Assembly (NCBI GenBank): GCA_964351025.1
Contig: CAYGLV010000004.1
Span: 26,653-90,652, forward strand
Reading direction: 5' to 3'
Source: CAYGLV01 sp964351025
GTDB taxonomy: Bacteria; Actinomycetota; Thermoleophilia; Gaiellales; Gaiellaceae
Length of the DNA: 64,000 bases
Made by a program: the position numbers and the translations under genes. A model generated the notes under the pieces. That model was not told the DNA's origin. It ran no database searches and worked only from the letters and a program-made list of their open reading frames with translations. Shown in pieces: positions 39,860 to 47,619 of the stretch (its first letter is position 1; each line of letters begins with the position of its first letter).

Positions 39860-40742
39860 CCTGGCGGAGGCCTCTGCCTTCCTCGCGGACGCGGGCGCCC
39901 GCGGGCGCCGCGTGCGCATCGGCGAGGACCTGACGCTGGACGGTTTCGAGCGCGTGCTCGAGCACGAGGCCGGCGACCTGACGGCGACCGTGGAGGCGGG
40001 GATCCGGCTCTCCGCGCTCAACGCGCTCCTTGCACGGGCCGGCCAGCGGCTGTCGCTCGATCCGCCCGGCGACCCGACGCTCGGTGCGTGCATCGCCGCC
40101 GACCTCTCCGGCCCTCGCCGCCACCGGTATGGAACGATGCGCGACCTCGTGCTCGGCGTCACGGTCGTGCTGGGCGACGGCACGATCGCGAACGCGGGTG
40201 GCAAGGTCGTGAAGAACGTCGCCGGCTACGACCTCGGCAAGCTCCTCTGCGGCTCGCGCGGCACGCTGGCGCTGATCGGACGGGTGAGCCTGCGGCTGCA
40301 TCCGGCCCCGGCCGCCGCGCGCACGCTCGTCATCCGGTCAGAGGACCCCGCCGGCGCCTGGGCGGCCCTGCGCCGCGCACAGCTCGAGCCGAGCGCGGTT
40401 GACGTCCTCCACCCTGGCCGGCTGGCCGTCCTGTTCGAGGGCTCGGCGACCGCGGTCGCCGCTCAGCTCGACGCCGCCCGCGCGCTCGCCGGGGGCGAGG
40501 AGGCAGGCGAGGAGGTCTGGTCCGAGTCGCGGGAGCGGCAGGCGGCCGCACGAGGCCTCGTGACCTTCGAGCCGGGGAGGCTGGGCGAGGCCCTTGCGCC
40601 GCTGGACGAGGCGGTCGTCCGTGCCACGGCGGGCGTCGCGTATGTGCCGCACGAGACCGCGCCAGCCGAGGGCGAGGCCGTGCGGGCACTGAACGAGCGC
40701 GTCCGGGCCGCCTTCGACCCCGGCGGAGTGCTCACGCCGTGA
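39843..40742 (+). CDS. glcE: Glycolate oxidase FAD-binding subunit
   Basis: A 299-residue GlcE-type subunit, a shortened FAD-binding relative of GlcD. It shows LSLDPPGDPTLGACIAADLSG, the glycine-rich ANAGGKVVKNVAGYDLGKL and CGSRGTLALIGRVSLRLHP, all typical of GlcE. The TTG start (MQSVSSLAEAS) overlaps the last 17 bases of glcD and is the earliest start that keeps the family N-terminus. The GTGA overlap with glcF couples the next gene. Forms the membrane-associated complex with GlcD and GlcF. Confidence 0.88.
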   Translation: MQSVSSLAEASAFLADAGARGRRVRIGEDLTLDGFERVLEHEAGDLTATVEAGIRLSALNALLARAGQRLSLDPPGDPTLGACIAADLSGPRRHRYGTMRDLVLGVTVVLGDGTIANAGGKVVKNVAGYDLGKLLCGSRGTLALIGRVSLRLHPAPAAARTLVIRSEDPAGAWAALRRAQLEPSAVDVLHPGRLAVLFEGSATAVAAQLDAARALAGGEEAGEEVWSESRERQAAARGLVTFEPGRLGEALAPLDEAVVRATAGVAYVPHETAPAEGEAVRALNERVRAAFDPGGVLTP

Positions 40743-41929
40743 TCCGCGAGCTCGCCGACGACTGCGTCCATTGCGGCTTCTGCCTGCCGACGTGCCCGAC
40801 CTACGTGCTCTGGAACGAGGAGATGGACTCGCCACGCGGGCGCATCCACCTGATGGATGCCTTGCTCGATGGCACGGTGGCGCTCAACCGCACCGTCGTC
40901 GAGCACTTCGACCGCTGCCTCGGCTGCCTGGCCTGCGTCAGCTCCTGCCCCTCGGGCGTGCAGTACGGCCGGCTGATCGAGGCTACGAAGGAGACGGTCG
41001 AGCGCGAGTTCGTCCGGAGCAGGGGCGAGCGGTTGCAACGTTCGCTCCTCTTCTCCGTCCTTCCCTACCCGCGCCGGATGCGGCTCGCACTCGCGCTCGC
41101 CCCGCTCGGGCGCCGAGTCCCGCTGCCGAGGCGGATCCGCGCGATGGTCGAGATCGCGCCACCCTGGCACTCCACGGAGCGCGTGCCGCCCGTCACGCCC
41201 GCCACGGGCGAGGTGCGAGGGAACGTCGGAATGCTTCTCGGCTGCGTCCAGCAGGCGGTCTTCGGCGACGTCAACGCCGCGACCGCGCGGGTGCTCGCCG
41301 CCGAGGGGTTCGAGGTGTCGGCGCCGCCTCAGGGGTGCTGCGGCGCGCTCTCGGCGCACTCCGGCCGGCCCGACGAGGCGCGGGCCTTCACCCACCGCCT
41401 GCACGAGTCGCTCGCCGGTGTCGAGACACTCGTCGTCAACGCGGCCGGCTGCGGCTCGCACCTGAAGGAGGCCGACGGAGGGCCCAACGTGCTCGACGCC
41501 GCGGAGCTGCTCGCCTCACTGCCGCCGCGGGCAGAGCTGCACCCGCTGGAGCTGACCGTCGCCTACCAGGACGCCTGCCATCTGCGGCACGCGCAGCAGC
41601 TGCCGGCAGTGTGGCGACCGCTGCTCGAGCGGATCCCCGGGCTGACCGTCGTCGAGCCGGCCGAGCAGGACGTCTGCTGCGGCAGCGCGGGCACCTACAA
41701 CATCGTCCAGGCGAAGGCCGCAGGCGCGCTCGGCGACCGCAAGGCGGCCCACGTGCTCGCAACCGGAGCCGAATGCTTCGCGAGTGCGAACCCCGGCTGC
41801 CTCGTCCAGGTCGCCACGGCCCTGCGGCGGGCCCGCGGGCCGCTCCCCTCGCTCCACCCCGTCGAGTTGCTCGACGCCTCGATCCGCAATGTCCCGGCCG
41901 CGGAGCTGCTCAGCCGCACACGACGCTAG
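40739..41929 (+). CDS. glcF: Glycolate oxidase iron-sulfur subunit
   Basis: A 396-residue two-cluster iron-sulfur subunit. N-terminal 4Fe-4S sites are CVHCGFCLPTCPTY (Cys9, 12, 15, 19) and CLGCLACVSSCPSGV (Cys60, 63, 66, 70); two CCG-domain motifs follow, GCCGALSAHSG and DVCCGSAGTYN, which bind a further cofactor or quinone-linked cluster. Passes electrons from GlcD/GlcE to the respiratory quinone. GTG start overlaps the glcE stop. Product glyoxylate links to the surrounding acid and aldehyde catabolism. Confidence 0.92.
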   Translation: MIRELADDCVHCGFCLPTCPTYVLWNEEMDSPRGRIHLMDALLDGTVALNRTVVEHFDRCLGCLACVSSCPSGVQYGRLIEATKETVEREFVRSRGERLQRSLLFSVLPYPRRMRLALALAPLGRRVPLPRRIRAMVEIAPPWHSTERVPPVTPATGEVRGNVGMLLGCVQQAVFGDVNAATARVLAAEGFEVSAPPQGCCGALSAHSGRPDEARAFTHRLHESLAGVETLVVNAAGCGSHLKEADGGPNVLDAAELLASLPPRAELHPLELTVAYQDACHLRHAQQLPAVWRPLLERIPGLTVVEPAEQDVCCGSAGTYNIVQAKAAGALGDRKAAHVLATGAECFASANPGCLVQVATALRRARGPLPSLHPVELLDASIRNVPAAELLSRTRR

Positions 41930-41952
41930 TCGCCGACGGAGAGATTCGGACC

Positions 41953-43260
41953 TCAGTCTGCTTCGTCGCCGCCGGCGGGCACGTCCGGGTCTTCAGCCGG
42001 CATGAACTCGATCTCGAGTCTGCCGATCCGCGAGCCTTCGACCTCGAGGACCGTGAAGCGGAGACCGTCCCAGACGACCTCGTTGCCGGCCTCTGCGGCC
42101 TCGCCGAGCTGGCCGAAGACGTAGCCGGCCATCGTGTGGAAGTCCTCGACCGGCAGGTCTGTCTGGAACTGCTCGTTGAAGTCGTCGATCGGGAACGTGC
42201 CGAAGATCCGGATGCGCTGCTCGTCGATCCGCTCGACCGACTCGTCCGGCAGGTCGAACTCGTCCTCGATCTCGCCGACGATCTCCTCGAGCAGGTCCTC
42301 GAGCGTGACGATGCCCTGCATCGCACCGTACTCGTCCACGACGATCGCCATATGCTGGTTCCGTCTCCTGAACTCGGTGAGGAGCGCCGCCAGATCCTTC
42401 GTCTCGGGGACGATGTACGCCGGGCGCAGCATCCGTTCCAGCACCACGGAGGAGATGCCGCCGTCGTGCATCTCGGAGAAGAGATCGCGCACGTGCAGGA
42501 TGCCGACGATGTCGTCCAGCGACTCGCGGTAGACCGGGTAACGCGTGAACGGCGAGTTGATCAACGCAGCGAGCGCCTCGGCCGGTGCCAGCGCGACCGA
42601 GACCGCCACGACCTCGGGTCGCGGCACCATCACCTCCGACGCCTCCTTGTCCGCGAAGTCGAAGACCTTGTAGAGCATCTCGCGCTCGTCGTGCTCGAGC
42701 TCGCCGGCCTGCGCGGCGCCGGCGACGATCAGCCGGATGTCCTCCGTCGTATGGACGAGCACTCCCGCCGGAGCGGGCTGGATCCCGAAGAGCCGCACCG
42801 CCGCGTTGGCCGACTCCGCAAGCGCCCAGACGACCGGCGTGAAGGCGCGCTGGAGCGCGAAGATGGGCCAGGCCATCACGAGCGCGAGCGCCTCTGCCTT
42901 CTGCAGCGCGATCGCCTTCGGGACGAGCTCGCCGAGCGCCACGCTCAGGTAGGTCAGGATCACGAACGAGACCGCGAAGGCGGCGCCGTTCGGCAGCCAG
43001 TCGAAGTAGTGCGAGACGAGCGGCGCGCCGATCGCACCGAGCGCGATTCCGAAGACGGTTATCCCGATCTGGATCGTGCTGATGAAGCCGACGGGGTCGT
43101 CCATCAGCCGAAGCGCGGTCCGGGCCGACGCCTTGCCCTTGTCCGCGAGATCGGACAGGCGCGCCCGGCGGGCCATGACCAGGGAGTACTCGGCCGCGAC
43201 GAAGATCGCGTTGCCCAGGACCAGCGCAAAGACCGCGGTGATGCGGAGAAAATCAGTCAC
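41953..43260 (-). CDS. CNNM/CorC-family membrane protein (HlyC/CorC)
   Basis: A 435-residue CNNM (DUF21) protein: about three or four membrane helices in residues 1-150 (RITAVFALVLGNAIFVAAEYS first), a CBS pair around 200-320 with HVRDLF and AIVVDEYGAMQGIVTLEDLLEEIVGEI, and a C-terminal CorC_HlyC domain with EDFHTMAGYVFGQLGEA. Family members are linked to magnesium or cobalt efflux. The GTG start is the last part of an 8-bp RNA stem whose loop holds the Shine-Dalgarno, so translation is likely structure-controlled. A TATACT box at 43323-43328 would give a 55-base leader. Confidence 0.9.
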   Translation of the reverse strand: MTDFLRITAVFALVLGNAIFVAAEYSLVMARRARLSDLADKGKASARTALRLMDDPVGFISTIQIGITVFGIALGAIGAPLVSHYFDWLPNGAAFAVSFVILTYLSVALGELVPKAIALQKAEALALVMAWPIFALQRAFTPVVWALAESANAAVRLFGIQPAPAGVLVHTTEDIRLIVAGAAQAGELEHDEREMLYKVFDFADKEASEVMVPRPEVVAVSVALAPAEALAALINSPFTRYPVYRESLDDIVGILHVRDLFSEMHDGGISSVVLERMLRPAYIVPETKDLAALLTEFRRRNQHMAIVVDEYGAMQGIVTLEDLLEEIVGEIEDEFDLPDESVERIDEQRIRIFGTFPIDDFNEQFQTDLPVEDFHTMAGYVFGQLGEAAEAGNEVVWDGLRFTVLEVEGSRIGRLEIEFMPAEDPDVPAGGDEAD

Positions 43261-43280
43261 GCCCCGCTCTCCGGGGCGTG
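43258..43280 (-). promoter_or_regulatory. RNA hairpin hiding the start codon of the CNNM gene
   Basis: In the mRNA sense (minus strand), CACGCCCC pairs perfectly with GGGGCGTG around the loop GGAGAGC. The loop is the Shine-Dalgarno and the final GTG of the stem is the start codon (43260-43258). The eight G-C-rich pairs should be stable, so opening of the stem, by temperature, ion or protein, would gate translation. The hairpin belongs to a 55-base leader. Confidence 0.55.
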
Positions 43281-43312
43281 CGTACTAGGCGGAAGGTCGT
43301 CGTCCAACGCGG

Positions 43313-44251
43313 TTATCGCTGCGCAGTATAGGTGACCAAGCCGACGACATCCCCGCGCGCGGCCCGGCCCTCGAACACGAGCCGCTCGAGATGAGAGAGC
43401 GTCTCGGCGACAGCGAAGCGGCGAGCGGACGGCTTGAGATCGGCTCCAAAGAGATCAAGTGAGACGTCGTAGGCGTGGCGCGGCTCGGCTCCGAGGTACC
43501 CCTCGCTCTCGTCGAGTCGCAGCCGGTGGTGCTCGATCAGCTCGCGCGCGCGGCCGACGGGGTCCGTCAGCGGCTCGCCGTGGCCGGGCAGAGCGAGGTG
43601 CGGCGCGAGCTCGATCGTCCGCCGCAGCGAGCTCAAGTAGTCGCCGAGCGGATCGGGCCGGCTCGCCGGCCAGAGGCCGACGGTCGGGGAGATGCGGCCG
43701 AGCAGGTGGTCGGCCGCGACGAGGACGCCGTCCTTCCAGAGCACGAGCTGACCGTCGGCGTGGCCGGGCGCGGCCATGAGCTCCCAGCCGTCCACGCGGT
43801 CGCCCTCGTTCACGAGCGTCGGATCCGGCTGGTACTGGATGAACGGCGCGTAGAACGAGCCCTGCTGGAGCAGCTCGTCTGTCACCTCCGGCGGCACGCC
43901 GTGCTCGACGAACCACGCCGCCAGCTCCGGCGCCCACTCCTGGTTGCCCCACACGAGGCGGCACTGGGCGTAATCCACCTCCCCCTGGACGACCTCCGCG
44001 CCGGTCAGCTCGGCCAGAATGCGGGCGGCGCCCACGTGATCGGGATGGAAGTGCGTGACGACGATGCGGGCCACCGGGCCGCCGAGCCCGGCGAGCTCCG
44101 CCTCCCAGCGCTCCCTGGCATCGGGGAGACCGAGACCGGTGTCCACGAGCGTCCAGCCGTCCGCGCCGGGCAGCAGGTAGGCGTGCACGTGGCCGGGTCG
44201 GGTCGGCAGCGGGGTCGTGACGCGACGGATCCCGCCTGCGAGCTCGTCCAT
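43313..44251 (-). CDS. MBL-fold metallo-hydrolase
   Basis: A 312-residue metallo-beta-lactamase-fold protein. Zinc motif THFHPDHVG (His67, His69, Asp71, His72), then APGHADGQLVLW, VLVAADHLLG and LPGHGEPLTDP carrying the remaining ligands. The C-terminal part (ELIEHHRLRLDESEGYLG, AVAETLSHLERLVFEGRA) has the helical DUF/LACTB2-like extension common in glyoxalase II-like hydrolases. Hydrolyses a thioester, ester or phosphoester; not a beta-lactamase by context. ATG 44251 is chosen; an in-frame TTG 4 codons upstream lacks support. Confidence 0.82.
   Translation of the reverse strand: MDELAGGIRRVTTPLPTRPGHVHAYLLPGADGWTLVDTGLGLPDARERWEAELAGLGGPVARIVVTHFHPDHVGAARILAELTGAEVVQGEVDYAQCRLVWGNQEWAPELAAWFVEHGVPPEVTDELLQQGSFYAPFIQYQPDPTLVNEGDRVDGWELMAAPGHADGQLVLWKDGVLVAADHLLGRISPTVGLWPASRPDPLGDYLSSLRRTIELAPHLALPGHGEPLTDPVGRARELIEHHRLRLDESEGYLGAEPRHAYDVSLDLFGADLKPSARRFAVAETLSHLERLVFEGRAARGDVVGLVTYTAQR
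43323..43328 (-). promoter_or_regulatory. Candidate -10 box for the CNNM gene
   Basis: On the minus strand TATACT is close to consensus and lies within the last codons of the upstream MBL gene. Transcription would start about 55 bases before GTG 43260, giving a leader that includes the start-codon hairpin. Confidence 0.4.
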
Positions 44252-44303
44252 CGGGGTATTCAAGCAGCAGGGCGCTGACCGGCAGTCCCCGCCCTGCCGC
44301 GCA

Positions 44304-44309
44304 TAGAAT
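44304..44309 (+). promoter_or_regulatory. Predicted leaderless -10 box of the two-component operon
   Basis: TAGAAT, close to consensus, ends 7 bases before GTG 44317 and no ribosome site is present, predicting transcription from the start codon. An additional GTG at 44313 is out of frame. Confidence 0.5.
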
Positions 44310-44316
44310 CCCGTGC

Positions 44317-44940
44317 GTGCCTGCGGAGATCACATGCCTGATCGTGGACGACCATGAGGTCGTGCGAGAGGGCCTGCGCCTCTCGCTCTCGCGCGCGCCC
44401 CACATCCGCGTGATCGGCGAGGCCGCGGACGGCGCCAGCGCCGTCTCGCTCGCGGAGCGTCGCCTTCCGGATGTCGTGATCATGGATGTGCGCATGCCCG
44501 GCATGGACGGGCTCGAGGCGACGAAGGAGATCACCACCAGGGCGCCCAGCGTCGCCGTCCTCATCTTCACCGCGTACAGCGAGCGCAGCCTCCTGACCCG
44601 TGGGCTCGAGTCGGGGGCGAAGGGGTACATCCTCAAGGAGGCCCCGCACGACACGTTGCTGCGGGCGATCGAGAAGGTGGCCAATGGCGAGGGCTTCATC
44701 GACCCGGCGCTGATGCCCTCCTTCCTCCCGGGCAAGGACCAGGGCGACATGCTGACCGGACGCGAGCGCCAGATCCTCCAGCTGCTCGCCGACGGGATGT
44801 CGAACGCCGACGTCGCCGGCCGCCTGTTCATCAGCCAGGAGACGGTGAAGAGCCACGTGCGGCACATCCTCGCGAAGCTCGAGGCCGACACGCGCACGCA
44901 CGCGGTCGCGATTGCGCTGCGCGAGGCGATCATCGATTGA
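44317..44940 (+). CDS. NarL/FixJ-type response regulator
   Basis: A 207-residue response regulator. Receiver residues: acidic pair in LIVDDHEVVREG (Asp11-12), phospho-acceptor Asp57 in VVIMDVRMPGMDG, Thr in LIFTAYSE and Lys107 in GYILKEAP. The C-terminal LuxR helix-turn-helix runs about 143-200: LTGRERQILQLLADGMSNADVAGRLFISQETVKSHVRHI. Controls transcription on phosphorylation by the kinase encoded next, to which it is joined by a TTGA overlap. Target genes unknown. Confidence 0.93.
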   Translation: MPAEITCLIVDDHEVVREGLRLSLSRAPHIRVIGEAADGASAVSLAERRLPDVVIMDVRMPGMDGLEATKEITTRAPSVAVLIFTAYSERSLLTRGLESGAKGYILKEAPHDTLLRAIEKVANGEGFIDPALMPSFLPGKDQGDMLTGRERQILQLLADGMSNADVAGRLFISQETVKSHVRHILAKLEADTRTHAVAIALREAIID

Positions 44941-45683
44941 GCCCGGCCGGAGTCGTCGCCGTGCTCGCGCTCGTGGCGCTCGCGGGCGCCGGAGCGCTCT
45001 GGCTGCTCGTCAGCGAGCGCCGGCGACACACGGCGGTCGAGGCCGAGCGCGCGCGCCTCTCCGAGCGGATCATCACAGCCGAGGCCGACGAACGCCGCCG
45101 GCTCGCGCTCTTCCTCCACGACGGGCCGGTTCAGAACCTCTCCGGGATCGCCCTCATGCTCGACGCAGCGATGCACGCGATCGAGGACGAGCGCGGGACG
45201 GATGCGGCGGAGATCCTCGGCTCGGCCCTCAGCCGCCACCGCGACACGATCCGCTCGCTGCGCGATCTCTCGTTCAACATCGAGCCCGTGGTGCTGCGCG
45301 ACCAGGGGTTCGCCGCAGCCGTCCAGGAGCTCGCGAACCAGCTGGGGATGGAGCACCAGGTGCAGATCGATGTGGATGTCGAGCAGGCGAGCGTGCTCGG
45401 CGAGGGGGAGCAGGTCGGGCTCTACCAGATCATCCGTGACGCCTTGGGCCAGGCCGTCCGCCGGGGGCCGACCTCCCGGATCTCCGTCGTCGTGCGGGAA
45501 GACGACAAGGGCGGAATCGAGACGATCGTCACCGACGACGGCGAGCGCGAGCGCCGCAAGGGTGGCCTCGAGGCGCTCGCCGAGCGCGCGGCGACCCTCA
45601 ACGGGCGCCTCTCGGTCGATCAGGGTGAGGACGGCGGCACGTCCGTGCACGTCGTGCTGCCGCCGTACGCGGCAGGGCAGTAG
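44937..45683 (+). CDS. HisKA_3-type sensor histidine kinase, degenerate ATP-binding domain
   Basis: A 248-residue kinase with one N-terminal membrane helix (residues 4-26) and no long sensor domain. The dimerisation helix EADERRRLALFLHDGPVQNL carries His61, the phospho-acceptor, in the HDGPVQ context common to actinobacterial NarX/DegS-like kinases. The ATPase domain is shortened: the N-box reads LYQIIRDALGQAVRR where active enzymes have EALNN, so the key Asn is a Gly, and the G1 box is DDGERERRKGGLEAL with no GxG. TTG start overlaps the regulator stop. It may work with a poorly active or noncanonical ATP site. Confidence 0.85.
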   Translation: MSPAGVVAVLALVALAGAGALWLLVSERRRHTAVEAERARLSERIITAEADERRRLALFLHDGPVQNLSGIALMLDAAMHAIEDERGTDAAEILGSALSRHRDTIRSLRDLSFNIEPVVLRDQGFAAAVQELANQLGMEHQVQIDVDVEQASVLGEGEQVGLYQIIRDALGQAVRRGPTSRISVVVREDDKGGIETIVTDDGERERRKGGLEALAERAATLNGRLSVDQGEDGGTSVHVVLPPYAAGQ

Positions 45684-45686
45684 CAT
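45681..45686 (+). promoter_or_regulatory. Predicted leaderless -10 box for the small protein at 45694
   Basis: TAGCAT, beginning in the kinase stop codon, ends 7 bases before GTG 45694. No ribosome site is seen. Confidence 0.35.
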
Positions 45687-45693
45687 TCGGGTC

Positions 45694-45885
45694 GTGCCGA
45701 GCGAGACCGGGTACGTCGTCTTTCGCTGGTCGCCGACAGGCTACGAGCTCGTCGAGCGCGAGGGCCTGCCGCCGGCTGTCGGCGAGGAGGTCGAGGAGGG
45801 CGAGCACAGGCTGCGCGTGAGCAAGGTCGGCCCATCGCCCCTGCCCGGGGACCGGCGCAGGTGCGCGTACTTGCAGCCCGCGTGA
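45694..45885 (+). CDS. Small protein of unknown function
   Basis: A 63-residue protein with the ordered look of a beta-strand domain: TGYVVFRWSPTGYELVEREG, then LRVSKVGPSPLPGDRRRCAYLQPA. Codon use fits the neighbourhood (third-position G/C). It follows the kinase by 10 bases and ends 3 bases before the convergent ferredoxin. Not recognised; a predicted -10 box ahead and absence of an alternative reading frame support it. Confidence 0.55.
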   Translation: MPSETGYVVFRWSPTGYELVEREGLPPAVGEEVEEGEHRLRVSKVGPSPLPGDRRRCAYLQPA

Positions 45886-45888
45886 GGG

Positions 45889-46191
45889 CTACTCGAGCGG
45901 CTGGTTCTGCACGTTGTGCTCGGCCGCGTACACATCGACGAGCGAGTCGATCTTTTCCGCATCGGGAAACGCGTAGTTGACCGGCACGAAGGCCTGCCAC
46001 TTGTCGGGCAGCGCGTCCTCCGGGAAGATCGCCTCGACAGGGCACTCAGGCTCACAGGCGCCGCAGTCGATGCACTCCTCGGGATCGATCACGAGGATCC
46101 GCCCGTACTCGTGAATGCAGTCCACCGGGCACACGTCGACGCACGAGCGATCTTTGATGTCGATACAGGGCTCGGCGATGATGTACGTCAC
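45889..46191 (-). CDS. fdxA: 7Fe (3Fe-4S/4Fe-4S) ferredoxin
   Basis: A 100-residue bacterial ferredoxin with seven or eight cluster cysteines: EPCIDIKDRSCVDVCPVDCI at the start and ECIDCGACEPECPVEAI, the spacing of seven-iron ferredoxins of actinobacteria. The C-terminal 40 residues are the usual extension (AFPVNYAFPDAEKID). Carries electrons at low potential, probably for oxygenases or dehydrogenases. GTG start (MTYIIAEP) 7 bases after TAAGAT on the minus strand predicts a leaderless transcript. Confidence 0.9.
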   Translation of the reverse strand: MTYIIAEPCIDIKDRSCVDVCPVDCIHEYGRILVIDPEECIDCGACEPECPVEAIFPEDALPDKWQAFVPVNYAFPDAEKIDSLVDVYAAEHNVQNQPLE

Positions 46192-46198
46192 GTCGGCG

Positions 46199-46204
46199 AT
46201 CTTA
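46199..46204 (-). promoter_or_regulatory. Predicted leaderless -10 box of the ferredoxin gene
   Basis: On the minus strand TAAGAT ends 7 bases before GTG 46191, with no Shine-Dalgarno upstream of that GTG. Confidence 0.4.
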
Positions 46205-46227
46205 CCGACGGTGTCCGGACGGAGGCG

Positions 46228-46533
46228 TCAGGACGTCAGCTGGGTCACGAGCTCCGGGGCCCGCTCGACGAGAGACGACTTGACGATCACCTGGTCGAAG
46301 CCGGCCGTGTGCGCCCTCTGCAAGCCGGCCTTGTCGGTGTGGTTCGTATAGCCGAGGATCGGGATCTCCGGAAAGGCTTCCACGACCTCGTCCGGGTCGA
46401 TCCGGGCGATGTCGCAGATCACGAGATCGGGCGCATCGGCGCTGTCGGTCGTCACGAGCCGATGCCCCGGCAGGAGCGCCTCGAGCTTGCCTCGGAAGAA
46501 GAGGTCGACCCCCGCCAGCAGGATCGTCGCCAC
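46228..46533 (-). CDS. Receiver-like protein lacking part of the acidic pocket
   Basis: A 101-residue single-domain protein with CheY-like order: strand ATILLAGVD, helix FRGKLEALL, strand LVICDIARI with an aspartate at the phospho-acceptor place, ILGYTNHTD with the conserved Thr place, and VIVKSS with the lysine. The N-terminal acidic pair is reduced to one Asp (GVD), so metal binding may be weak. No output domain. GTG 46533 is chosen because TAGTGT ends 7 bases upstream on the minus strand; an in-frame TTG two codons earlier is the alternative. Function unknown; possible pseudo-receiver. Confidence 0.65.
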   Translation of the reverse strand: MATILLAGVDLFFRGKLEALLPGHRLVTTDSADAPDLVICDIARIDPDEVVEAFPEIPILGYTNHTDKAGLQRAHTAGFDQVIVKSSLVERAPELVTQLTS

Positions 46534-46540
46534 GGGCAAG

Positions 46541-46570
46541 ACACTAGCACCCCGGTCCGCGGTTCATAGT
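46541..46570. promoter_or_regulatory. Divergent promoters for receiver-like and DUF309 genes
   Basis: Minus strand: TAGTGT (46546-46541), 7 bases from GTG 46533. Plus strand: CATAGT (46565-46570), 6 bases from ATG 46577, which also has AGGAG right next to the ATG. The first predicts a leaderless message; the second is weaker. Confidence 0.35.
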
Positions 46571-46576
46571 CAGGAG

Positions 46577-46900
46577 ATGAGCCTCGAACGCGGTCTCGAG
46601 CTGATACGCGCCGGCGCCTTCTTCGACGCGCATGAGGCCCTGGAAGAGGAATGGCTGGCAGCCCCTGGGCCGGAGCGCGACTTCCTGCAGGGGCTCGTCC
46701 ATGTCGCCGTCGCCTGGTACCAGGCGGGCCGCGGTAACCGCCCGGGTTGCGAGCGGCAGCTCGCCAAGGCGTCCCGGCGGCTGTCGAGCTACGGGCCCGC
46801 CCACCGCGGCGTCGCCGTCGCGGACGTCCTCGGCCAGATCGAGCGCGCCGCCGCCCTCGTCGCCGCGGGGTCGCTCGAGCTGCCCCCTCCGCAGCTCTAG
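46577..46900 (+). CDS. DUF309-family protein
   Basis: A 107-residue protein with the DUF309 signature: the helix AGAFFDAHEALEEEWLAA, containing the conserved F-x-x-HExLExxW, then LQGLVHVAVAWYQAGRGN and LAKASRRL. Conserved His, Glu and Trp suggest a metal or ligand site, but no function is established in the family. ATG chosen to begin the signature helix pair. Its TAG overlaps the stop of the convergent ccdA in the sequence CTAG. Confidence 0.82.
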   Translation: MSLERGLELIRAGAFFDAHEALEEEWLAAPGPERDFLQGLVHVAVAWYQAGRGNRPGCERQLAKASRRLSSYGPAHRGVAVADVLGQIERAAALVAAGSLELPPPQL

Positions 46901-47619
46901 AGGAGCGCGTCGATGCCGAGCCACTCGAGCGCCCGGTTGAGATAGACGCGCAGCCACCAGAACCTGCCCGCGAAGAGGAGGACGCCGAGCACGACGAGCG
47001 TTAGCCCGCTGACCACCCTGATCACCGTGTAGTGGTCGCGCAGCCAGCGGAAGGCGCCCATCGCGGGCGTGAACAGCGCACCCGCAAGGACGAACGGCAC
47101 CGAGAGCCCTGCCCCGTAGACGGCGAGCAGCAGCGCGCCCTGGACGGCTGTCCCCGTGTCCCCCGCGAGGACGAGGATCGAGCCGAGCACGGGCCCGATG
47201 CAGGGCGCGGCGCAGACCGCGAACGCGCCTCCGAGGAGGAAGCGCGAGCCCCGACGGCGCGCGCCGCTGACGAGGCCCGCGCCGAGCAGGCGCTCGGGCC
47301 ACGGCAGCAGACCCATGAAGACCAGCCCGAAGACCACGAGGACGAAGCCGGCGACCTGCTCGAGCACGAACTGGTTCTGAGCGATCGTCGCGCCGACGAG
47401 CCCGGCGCCGGCCCCGAGCAGGACGAAGACCGAGGTCAGGCCGAGAACGAAGGGGATGCTCGCACGGACGACGCGGAGCGCCGCGCCTCTCTCTCCCAAC
47501 CTGTCGGCCTCGACCGCGGAGATGGCGGAGAGGTAGCCCGGAACGAGCGGCAGCACGCAGGGGGCGAGGAACGAGACGAACCCCGCGGCGAAGGCGACCG
47601 GGATCTGCGCCGCACTCAC
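46897..47619 (-). CDS. ccdA: CcdA-type thiol-disulfide transport protein
   Basis: A 240-residue membrane protein with six predicted helices. The paired catalytic cysteines are in FLAPCVLPLVPGYL and FAVCAAPCIGPVLG. CcdA passes electrons from cytoplasmic thioredoxin to periplasmic thiol-redox proteins such as CcmG/TlpA for cytochrome c maturation. GTG start overlaps the stop of the CcmH-like gene (GTGA), so the order is LDT, TlpA, CcmH, CcdA. Consistent with respiratory cytochrome c assembly. Confidence 0.9.
   Translation of the reverse strand: MSAAQIPVAFAAGFVSFLAPCVLPLVPGYLSAISAVEADRLGERGAALRVVRASIPFVLGLTSVFVLLGAGAGLVGATIAQNQFVLEQVAGFVLVVFGLVFMGLLPWPERLLGAGLVSGARRRGSRFLLGGAFAVCAAPCIGPVLGSILVLAGDTGTAVQGALLLAVYGAGLSVPFVLAGALFTPAMGAFRWLRDHYTVIRVVSGLTLVVLGVLLFAGRFWWLRVYLNRALEWLGIDALL

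Noticed and set aside
40771..43335. Long plus-strand frame across glcF and the CNNM gene
   Set aside because: It is a low-complexity Arg/Asp-rich translation that shadows two well-supported genes in other frames.
43313..44251. Beta-lactamase or antibiotic resistance enzyme
   Set aside because: The MBL zinc motif occurs in many hydrolases; there is no signal peptide and the C-terminal extension matches glyoxalase II/LACTB2-like proteins.
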